Shown here in pieces: positions 14,212 to 20,783 of a DNA stretch of 23,138 nucleotides; the stretch's first letter is position 1, and each line of letters starts with the position of its first letter. Under the pieces are notes generated by a model. It worked only from the letters and a program-made list of their open reading frames with translations, did not search any database and was not told the origin of the DNA. The position numbers and the translations under genes are program-made. This stretch comes from Aquiluna sp. (lineage in GTDB: Bacteria > Actinomycetota > Actinomycetes > Actinomycetales > Microbacteriaceae), in the NCBI GenBank assembly GCA_023260495.1, contig JALQVB010000010.1, positions 1 through 23,138 on the forward strand. The letters are read 5' to 3'.

Positions 14212-15654
14212 TTGTCTTTGCAACTGTTATTTGCCGATCAACTAGGTCCTCATTTCGCGCTCGAGGACGAAATTCTGTTGCCGGAGGTGGTTGACCAGTT
14301 TCGCAAGCGTAGCTATCACCGTCAAAAAGCCCACCTGATTCTCTACGCCATCAGGGCTCGGGCTCGGGATGCTGGAGTGAGGCTGGTTCAGCTGGACAGC
14401 TATCGGAACATCGCGGATCTAAATCTGGACCAGCTAACAGCGGTGCATCCCTCCAGTAGAGAAATGCTTGCCCTCACTGATTTCTTAGGTGTAGCGGTAA
14501 GGGAAGAGCGGGGCTTTGCCAGCACCTTCGCAGATTTTGCTGCTTTCGCCGGAGATAAGGCAAGAACCCGCCTGGAGGATTTCTATCGCCAGCAAAGAGC
14601 AAGACTGAATTTATTGATGCATTCTGGTAGTCCGATTGGCGGGCGCTGGAACTTCGACAGTGAAAATCGACTCGGCCCGACAAAGGATGGCCTTGGCCCT
14701 CCTGGACCTTGGCTTCCTGTTGAGGATGACCTTGATGCCGAGGTTCGGGCAGATTTGAATCGACTGGCGGCAGATGGTGTCAAGTTTCTCGGGTCTGATG
14801 GGCCCAGGAAGTTTGCGGCAACTCGCGAGGAAGCGCTTGCCGCGCTGAAGCATTTCATCGACTACCGTCTCGATCTGTTTGGGCCTTATGAGGATGCTGT
14901 AGATGAGCGGGATTGGGCGATGAGCCACTCGCTGCTGAGCGTTCCGATGAATTTAGGGCTGCTAGATCCGATTGAAGTCAGCAGGGCTGCTGAGCAGGCA
15001 TTTCTTGATGGCAATGCGCGAATTGAATCCGTGGAAGGATTTATCCGTCAGGTGATTGGCTGGCGAGATTACGTTTGGCACCTGTACTGGCGATTTGGCC
15101 CCGATTACACAGAGCAGAATGCGCTTCAAGCACTAGCGGACCCACCGCAGGTACTTCTGGACCTAGATTCCGCATCCATTGAGGCACGTTGCCTATCTAA
15201 GACACTCGACGCAGTAAGCGAAAATGGCTGGGCACATCACATTCAGCGGCTCATGATCTTGGGAAACATCGCACTGCAGCGTGGCTGGAATCCTGCTGTG
15301 ATGAACGACTGGTTCATCGATGCCTTCGTTGATGGCACGCCCTGGGTGATGCCAGCAAACGTCATCGGGATGAGTCTCTACGCTGACGGTGGGAAGATGT
15401 CCACCAAACCCTATGCAGCCGGTGGCTCATACATCAATCGCATGACCAACCACTGCGGCTCGTGCAAATTCGACCCCAAGAAGCGCACTGGTGAAGATGC
15501 CTGTCCGATAACCGCGGGCTACTGGGCATTTCTAGATCGCAACAGAGATAGGTTGGCTGGCAACTTCCGAATGCGCAACGGCTACGCCGGTCTTGCCCGA
15601 CTTCGCGACCTTGAAGAGATTCGAATCCAGGAAAATTCGCGCAAGCGGCTTTGA
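14212..15654 (+). CDS. 4Fe-4S bacterial cryptochrome / prokaryotic (6-4) photolyase
   Basis: Light-driven flavoprotein of the FeS-BCP (PhrB/CryB, DPRP) branch that repairs (6-4) UV photoproducts in DNA. The 480 residues include the N-terminal antenna domain (FADQLGPHF at 7-15), the region SPIGGRWNFDSENR (140-153), the FAD-binding helical domain with NENGWAHHIQRLM-like sequence (VSENGWAHHIQRLMILGN, 335-352), WNPAVMNDWFIDAFVDGTPWVMPANV, and MSTKPYAAGGSYINRM. Four cysteines C327, C415, C418 and C431 have the spacing 88-3-13, which I recall as that of the iron-sulphur ligands of Agrobacterium PhrB. The start is TTG 14212 (or TTG 14218), without a ribosome site, close to a TATAGG box, so possibly leaderless. 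Confidence 0.92.
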   Translation: MSLQLLFADQLGPHFALEDEILLPEVVDQFRKRSYHRQKAHLILYAIRARARDAGVRLVQLDSYRNIADLNLDQLTAVHPSSREMLALTDFLGVAVREERGFASTFADFAAFAGDKARTRLEDFYRQQRARLNLLMHSGSPIGGRWNFDSENRLGPTKDGLGPPGPWLPVEDDLDAEVRADLNRLAADGVKFLGSDGPRKFAATREEALAALKHFIDYRLDLFGPYEDAVDERDWAMSHSLLSVPMNLGLLDPIEVSRAAEQAFLDGNARIESVEGFIRQVIGWRDYVWHLYWRFGPDYTEQNALQALADPPQVLLDLDSASIEARCLSKTLDAVSENGWAHHIQRLMILGNIALQRGWNPAVMNDWFIDAFVDGTPWVMPANVIGMSLYADGGKMSTKPYAAGGSYINRMTNHCGSCKFDPKKRTGEDACPITAGYWAFLDRNRDRLAGNFRMRNGYAGLARLRDLEEIRIQENSRKRL

Positions 15655-15720
15655 CAGTGCAAGCCTCAACTGCCTAAGCTTTGAGAACCAATTCAGAACG
15701 ATGGGGAAGTCGAATCTGGA

Positions 15721-16198
15721 TTGGAGGAGATTCTGTCCAAGGCAGAAATCTGGGTGCTGGCCGCAGCGAGCGACCAATTGGGCGAGATAGACAAGCTACT
15801 CGCTCCTTATCTGCATGCTCCTAGGTGGTTCACCCAACCCGCCGTTCCGGGCAGTTTTCAACTCAGGTTCTCAGCAAGTGTCGACCTAACTGACGCCTCC
15901 ACCCTTGCGGTGCGGTTATCCAAATTTGTCATGGCAACTCGAAATCTTGCATCAAGATACAGAGTCGAGTCTCTTCATGTTTCACTCTGGTCTAGGGCTC
16001 AAGCGCGTGGCCCTGGATGGGGCGGGGGAGGTGGTAATTCGCGCAGGCCAGATTGAGCGCCTGATCGCCTTGGCTGCAGGCAACATGCAGGAATTCCAAA
16101 GGCTGATTCGGTTGGAGCAGGGTCAGCTGTGGATGGATTTGCTTGAGCCGCTCAGAAGAGGGCTGGTGAATTTAGATCAGCTGCCCAGAGCCGTTTAG
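15721..16198 (+). pseudogene. DUF3145-like gene with an internal frame change
   Basis: Two overlapping plus-strand frames together look like one actinobacterial DUF3145-type protein of about 155 residues. The first (from TTG 15721) reads AEIWVLAAASDQL, then RWFTQPAVPGSFQLRFS and TLAVRLSKF...RYRVE, matching the N-terminal two thirds of the family as I remember it. The second, one base ahead, continues SSLFMFHSGLGLKRVALDGAGEVVIRAGQIERL and ends WMDLLEPLRRG...LPRAV at TAG 16196-16198. The switch must lie between about 15945 and 15980. A skipped base in that stretch would restore one frame. The family is commonly found next to fabF, as here. It could be a pseudogene, a sequencing error, or a +1 frameshift; function is unknown. 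Confidence 0.62.
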
Positions 16199-17427
16199 AC
16201 GTTGCGGAAAGCCAGAACGGCGTTGTGGCCACCGAATCCAAAGCTGTTCGAGATAGCGATTGCGTCGTGTCGGGAAAGCGGAGTTGGCTTGGCCGGCACG
16301 TTCAGAGGGATCTCGGGGTCTTGGTTATCTAGGTTGATGGTACCGGGGCTCATCTGTTCTTTGAGGGCCAGCAGCGTGAAGATGGCTTCGACTGCGCCAG
16401 CGCCACCCAATAGGTGGCCAGTTGCGCTCTTGGTCGCAGTGACGACTAGGGAGTCCGTGTGGTCACCAAAGACTCGCTTCAATGCGGTGTATTCGGCAAT
16501 GTCGCCCACTGGAGTTGAGGTTGCGTGAGCATTGACGTGCTCAACATCTGAAGGCGTTGCTCCTGCCATTTCTAGGGCTGCTAGCACGGCTCTCGCCGCA
16601 CCTGATCCCTCTGGATCTGGAGCGGTGATGTGGTAGGCGTCGCTTGTTACGGCACCGCCAACAATCTCACAGTAAATCTTTGCCCCGCGAGCCTTCGCCG
16701 ATTCGTACTCCTCGAGCACAAGCGCTCCTGCTCCCTCGCCCATCACGAAGCCGTCACGATCAACGTCGTATGGTCGGGATGCTCGTGCTGGTTCGTCATT
16801 TCGCTTGGAAAGGGCGTGCATTGCGGCGAATGCGGCAATCGGAAGCGGGTGGATGGCCGCCTCAGCGCCACCAGCAACGACCACATCAGCCTCTCCAAGT
16901 TGGATGCGGCGGAAGCCGTTGGCAATTGATTCATTGCCCGATGCGCAGGCCGAAACTGCGGTGCGAACACCAGCGCGGGCTCCTAGGTCCATACCGATTG
17001 CGGCTGCTGGACCATTTGGCATCAGCATTGGCACGGTCATTGGTAGCACTCGGCGTGGACCGCGTTCCTTCAGGGTGTCGAAAGCGTCGAGCAGAGTCCA
17101 CACGCCACCGATCCCGGTTGCAAAGTCGACTGCCAGTCGTTCAGGCGCAACCTCGGGTTCGCCAGCGTCCTTCCATGCCTCTCGCGCAGAGATGAGAGCG
17201 AACTGCGAGGACGGGTCTAAGCGCTTTGCCTCTTGCGGCGTGAGCACTTCAAGCGCCGCTACCTTTGCCTTGCCGGCAAAGGTCACTGGAATTTCGTACT
17301 TTTCAATCCAGTCATCAGTGAGGCTGGCTATTCCACTCTTGCCGTCAAGTAGTGCCTGCCAGCTTGACAGAGCGTCGCCACCGAGGGGGGTGGTAGCCCC
17401 AATGCCGGTGACGACGACTCTGCGCAT
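16195..17427 (-). CDS. fabF: 3-oxoacyl-ACP synthase II (KAS II)
   Basis: Condensing enzyme that elongates acyl-ACP with malonyl-ACP in type II fatty acid synthesis. In 410 residues the catalytic triad is complete: C161 in SACASGNESIANGF, H301 in VNAHATSTPVGD, and H338 in KSATGHLLGGAGAVEA (with K333). The glycine-rich tail FGFGGHNAVLAF is present. The gene starts five bases after acpP, on an ATG with only a weak ribosome site, so coupling is likely. Its stop overlaps the stop of the convergent DUF3145-like gene by four bases. It is the last gene of the fab operon. Confidence 0.97.
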   Translation of the reverse strand: MRRVVVTGIGATTPLGGDALSSWQALLDGKSGIASLTDDWIEKYEIPVTFAGKAKVAALEVLTPQEAKRLDPSSQFALISAREAWKDAGEPEVAPERLAVDFATGIGGVWTLLDAFDTLKERGPRRVLPMTVPMLMPNGPAAAIGMDLGARAGVRTAVSACASGNESIANGFRRIQLGEADVVVAGGAEAAIHPLPIAAFAAMHALSKRNDEPARASRPYDVDRDGFVMGEGAGALVLEEYESAKARGAKIYCEIVGGAVTSDAYHITAPDPEGSGAARAVLAALEMAGATPSDVEHVNAHATSTPVGDIAEYTALKRVFGDHTDSLVVTATKSATGHLLGGAGAVEAIFTLLALKEQMSPGTINLDNQDPEIPLNVPAKPTPLSRHDAIAISNSFGFGGHNAVLAFRNV

Positions 17428-17432
17428 GCTTA

Positions 17433-17681
17433 TTAGGCCTGGTTCTCGGTGATGAAGTTGACGGCGTCAGCTACGGTAATCAGGTCCTTGACCTTCTCAT
17501 CTGGAATCTTCACGCCAAACTTGTCCTCGGCGTTTACCACGATGGTCATCATCGAGATTGAGTCGATGTCTAGGTCGTCAGTGAAGGACTTCTCCATCTG
17601 CACTGCGTCAGCCGCAATTCCGGTCTCGTCATTTACCAGCTCGGCTAGGCCTGCTAGTACATCCTGTGAAGATAGAGCCAT
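17433..17681 (-). CDS. acpP: Acyl carrier protein
   Basis: Acidic 82-residue carrier that holds growing acyl chains on a 4'-phosphopantetheine arm. The attachment serine is S41 in DLDIDSISMMT. The pattern of four helices with many D/E residues is typical. A strong Shine-Dalgarno AGGAGA sits six bases before the ATG. It lies between fabH and fabF, the usual actinobacterial order. The product is MALSSQDVLAGLAELVNDET at its N-terminus. Confidence 0.97.
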   Translation of the reverse strand: MALSSQDVLAGLAELVNDETGIAADAVQMEKSFTDDLDIDSISMMTIVVNAEDKFGVKIPDEKVKDLITVADAVNFITENQA

Positions 17682-17719
17682 GATTTTCTCCTAATTATCT
17701 GGATTGTGTTCGGTTCATT

Positions 17720-18718
17720 TTATGGGAGTTCTACAACTTGAGCGGCATATGCGAGCCCCGCGCCGAAACCTATTTCAAGCGCGTAACCGCCGGATTTCAC
17801 CTGCCCCTCGGCAAGTAGCCGATGCATGGCTAGTGGGATGCTCGCCGCTGAAGTGTTGCCAGTGTCAACGATATCCCGAGCCACCACAACCGATTCAGGT
17901 ATGTTGAGCTGCTTCGCGAGCTCGTCGATAATTCGCGTGTTTGCCTGGTGGGTCACGAGGGCACTTAGATCCTCTGGCTCGAGACCGGCCGCTGCCAAAG
18001 CCTCCTTGGCGACCTTCGCCATCTCCCATACTGCCCAGCGGAAAACAGACTGCCCCTCCTGAACCAGCGTTGGCCAGGAAGTTTTGCCGTCGCGGAAGTC
18101 AATCAGAGAACCGGTCATGCCAACCTTGTCCCAGTTCGAGCCATCAGAACCCCAGACGGTCTTGGAAATGCCAGGGTGATCGGATGGGCCAACAATTGCA
18201 GCGCCGGCACCATCGCCCAGCAGGAAGCTTATGGAGCGGTCGGTTGGCTCGACAAAATCGCTGAGCTTTTCACCACCCACGACCAGCACGTACTTGGCGA
18301 CTCCTGAGCGAACGAGGGAATCTGCCTGGGCGATGCCATAGCAGTAGCCGGCACAGGCTGCAGAAATGTCGTAAGCGGCGGCGCCGTGAGCGCCTACTGA
18401 TTCGGCAAGAAGTGATGCGCCGGACGGGGTTTGGTAGGGAAAGGAGATGGTGGCAAGAATTACAGCGCCGATTTCACTTGCATCAATGCCAGCTTTACCG
18501 ATTGCCTCATTGCTGGCTTCGATTGCCATATCCATCAGGCTTCGATCGGCGCTAGCGCGCTTCCGAGTGATGATTCCGGTGCGCTGACGGATCCACTCGT
18601 CGGAGGAGTCGATTGGACCGGCAATCTCATCGTTTGTGACTGCCAGATCGCCGCGAGCAGCTCCCAGCGCGTAGATTCGGGAGAACTTGATCTGCTCGGT
18701 CTGCTTCAACTGCTTCAA
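17720..18718 (-). CDS. fabH: 3-oxoacyl-ACP synthase III (KAS III)
   Basis: Starts fatty acid synthesis by condensing an acyl-CoA primer with malonyl-ACP. It has 332 residues with the triad C122 (ISAACAGYCYG), H257 (VTHQANTRIID) and N288 (TGNTSAASIPLA). Primer choice (acetyl or branched-chain acyl-CoA) is not readable from the sequence. Branched primers are usual in Microbacteriaceae. The start is TTG 18718, inside a TTGA overlap with the fabD stop, and has AGGTGGA about six bases upstream. An acpP ribosome site lies in the 38-base gap that follows. Confidence 0.96.
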   Translation of the reverse strand: MKQLKQTEQIKFSRIYALGAARGDLAVTNDEIAGPIDSSDEWIRQRTGIITRKRASADRSLMDMAIEASNEAIGKAGIDASEIGAVILATISFPYQTPSGASLLAESVGAHGAAAYDISAACAGYCYGIAQADSLVRSGVAKYVLVVGGEKLSDFVEPTDRSISFLLGDGAGAAIVGPSDHPGISKTVWGSDGSNWDKVGMTGSLIDFRDGKTSWPTLVQEGQSVFRWAVWEMAKVAKEALAAAGLEPEDLSALVTHQANTRIIDELAKQLNIPESVVVARDIVDTGNTSAASIPLAMHRLLAEGQVKSGGYALEIGFGAGLAYAAQVVELP

Positions 18719-19608
18719 AGTGAATCCACCTTTGCTACGTCTTCAAGATTTTTCAAGGCTAGTGCACTGGCGCCGGGTGCGCCGCGCTTGATTAGTCCCG
18801 CCAGGGCACCCGCCGGAGGAAGTTCCACAACTTTGGCGGTTTCATTGGAAAGTTGCTCCATGCACAGGTCCCACCGAACGGGGCGGGCAGTCTGGGCAAT
18901 AATGTGCTCCAGGAAGGTTGAGCCGGAATCAACACGGGAGCCATCAAAATTGGTCCAGATTGGAATTTCTGGATCGCTAGCAACTACTCCTGCCGCCGCT
19001 TCCGCAAGCTCTTCGACTGCCGGGGCCATGTAGGGAGTGTGAAAGGCTCCAGCAACTTTGAGCTCGATGACTCGAGCCTTTTCTGGTGGGTTCGCAACAA
19101 GATTGGCCATGTTTTCCTTGGAACCAGCCGCGACCAACTGTCCCGCACCGTTGAAGTTGGCGGAGTAAAGACCGCTTGCAGCGATCTTAGCTTCAACTTC
19201 ACTCGGCTCGCCTCCCAAAATCGCGGCCATGGTCGTGGCCTGCAGAGCCGCAGCCTTCGCCATCGCATCAGCACGCACTGAAACTAGACGCATGGCGTCC
19301 TCATCGCTGATGATTCCTGCGATGGCAGCCGCAGCAAACTCGCCGACTGAGTGACCGACTGCGGCCTGAGCCTGGCCTTGAAAGAACTCCCGGTAAATTG
19401 CTATGGCGGACCCAACGATGAGACGTTGTGCGTTGTCGGTCTGACGAATGGTGTCCTCATCGGCAGCGGTTCCCAGCTGAATTAGGTCCCTGTCGCAAGC
19501 CTCAGACAGCGCGGCCAAACGGTTTGCTAGGCCCGGAGAAGCTTCTATCCACGGCGCTAGGAAACCTTGCGACTGTGACCCCTGGCCGGGGGCGGCAAAA
19601 ACCAACAT
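18715..19608 (-). CDS. fabD: Malonyl-CoA:ACP transacylase
   Basis: Transfers malonyl groups from CoA to ACP to supply extender units. The 297 residues show PGQGSQ (7-12, oxyanion-hole Q9), the nucleophile S87 in GHSVGEFAAAA, and the catalytic H190 in AGAFHTPYM. The start ATG 19608 has AGGAGA seven bases upstream, located within the end of the fasR frame; two bases separate the fasR stop from the start. It is the first enzyme gene of the fab operon. Confidence 0.96.
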   Translation of the reverse strand: MLVFAAPGQGSQSQGFLAPWIEASPGLANRLAALSEACDRDLIQLGTAADEDTIRQTDNAQRLIVGSAIAIYREFFQGQAQAAVGHSVGEFAAAAIAGIISDEDAMRLVSVRADAMAKAAALQATTMAAILGGEPSEVEAKIAASGLYSANFNGAGQLVAAGSKENMANLVANPPEKARVIELKVAGAFHTPYMAPAVEELAEAAAGVVASDPEIPIWTNFDGSRVDSGSTFLEHIIAQTARPVRWDLCMEQLSNETAKVVELPPAGALAGLIKRGAPGASALALKNLEDVAKVDSL

Positions 19609-19610
19609 GT

Positions 19611-20783
19611 TTATCTCCTAATTCCGTTCTCGGCATCTTGGACGAGGCCGATGTTCATGGCGACCTGCATGACGAATGCTGTGCGCGGGAGGGTGCAATC
19701 AACTCCGATGGCCTCTTGAATTCGCTTCAGCCTGTAGCGCACGGTGTTTGCATGCACGAACAGTGACTTAGCAGTGGCTTCTAGCGATCCGCCGTGCTCT
19801 AGATAGCGACGGAGGGTGGTGAGCAGTTCGGGGGAGTGATTGGCCAGCGGGAGGTAATAATCATCAACTAGGGTCTGCTTAGCTAACGAATCGCCTGCGA
19901 GAGCTCGCTCTGGCAAGAGGTCGTCGGCCCTAAATGGTCTGGAAAGATTTGTGGCGCTTGCGGCTACTACGTTCGCAGAAAGGGCGGCCCGGGCACTCCT
20001 CGGCGCCTCAGAAACGGTTACCACGGTGGGCCCCAGTACCAGATACGTGTTTCCAAAACTCTCTGCCAGTGCTGCTGCAATCCTCGCGATGTCTTTATCG
20101 GGGGTATCGCTGGGGTGCTCCAGCCCTATTACCGCAACCTGGCGTCGCCCTTGGATTCCCAGCAGTACGTCGCCGCCAGACTTGCGCGCTAGCTTCCGCA
20201 TGGCATCTGGGTCTGGGTTTTCAGGCGTAGCGCCGAGCAAAACGGCGACCTGCCCATCGGCTCGCCAGCCGAGGGCCGCGACTCGCGAATTTATCTCCTG
20301 AGACGTTTCACCGGAAATTATGCTGTCAACAACGAGCGCCTCAAGCCTGGCATCCCAAAGCCCACGAGCTTCAGCCGCTCGAGCGTAGACATCGGCAGAG
20401 CTAAAGGCGATGTCTCTGGAGTAGCGCAGCACTGCCTCGCGCAGTTCCGGGTGCTCAGCGACGACCCGTTCCTCAACAATCTCCACCACAACTCGAATCA
20501 ACTGCAGTGTCTCTTGCAGGGAAATGGAACGCAGCAGCTCCCTTGGTGCACTGGCAAATACGTCTGCAGCGACCCAGGGTTGAGAATTGGGGTCTTCGTA
20601 CCACTGAATGAAGCTGGTTATGCCGCTTTGAGCAACGGACCCAACCGCTGCCCGTCGGGCTGGTGGCATTTGCGAATACCACGGCAGGGTCTGCTCCAAC
20701 CGTGCGAGGGTGGCAGTCGCCAGGTCGCCGGCAATTGATTTAAGCCAAGGCAGATGTTTAGGCGTCACCACCGGCCGATCCAC
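19611..20783 (-). CDS. fasR: PucR-family regulator of fatty acid synthesis (FasR-like)
   Basis: DNA-binding regulator with a C-terminal helix-turn-helix of the PucR/CdaR type. The HTH region reads LRRYLEHGGSLEATAKSLFVHANTVRYRLKRIQEAIG. A GGDEF-like/CdaR middle region precedes it. In Streptomyces a protein of this family in the same position, FasR, activates the fabD-fabH-acpP-fabF operon, so the role here is inferred from position. The start is uncertain: the frame is open up to 20822, but that would overlap aceE by 65 bases. GTG 20783, with AGGG upstream, is my choice; ATG 20801 and GTG 20771 or 20768 are alternatives. All overlap the aceE end, suggesting read-through transcription. Confidence 0.85.
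   Translation of the reverse strand: MDRPVVTPKHLPWLKSIAGDLATATLARLEQTLPWYSQMPPARRAAVGSVAQSGITSFIQWYEDPNSQPWVAADVFASAPRELLRSISLQETLQLIRVVVEIVEERVVAEHPELREAVLRYSRDIAFSSADVYARAAEARGLWDARLEALVVDSIISGETSQEINSRVAALGWRADGQVAVLLGATPENPDPDAMRKLARKSGGDVLLGIQGRRQVAVIGLEHPSDTPDKDIARIAAALAESFGNTYLVLGPTVVTVSEAPRSARAALSANVVAASATNLSRPFRADDLLPERALAGDSLAKQTLVDDYYLPLANHSPELLTTLRRYLEHGGSLEATAKSLFVHANTVRYRLKRIQEAIGVDCTLPRTAFVMQVAMNIGLVQDAENGIRR

Noticed and set aside
14185..14223. Longer thymidine kinase starting at 14223
   Set aside because: The added 13 residues are not family-like and would overlap the divergent photolyase start and the shared TATA box.
16644..17452. Long plus-strand open frames opposite fabF (up to about 215 codons)
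   Set aside because: fabF on the other strand has every catalytic residue; these frames show no domain, ribosome site or family resemblance and are antisense shadows.
18431..19033. 200-codon plus-strand frame opposite fabH and fabD
   Set aside because: It spans the junction of two well-supported minus-strand genes and has a low-complexity Ser/Ala composition typical of antisense reading.
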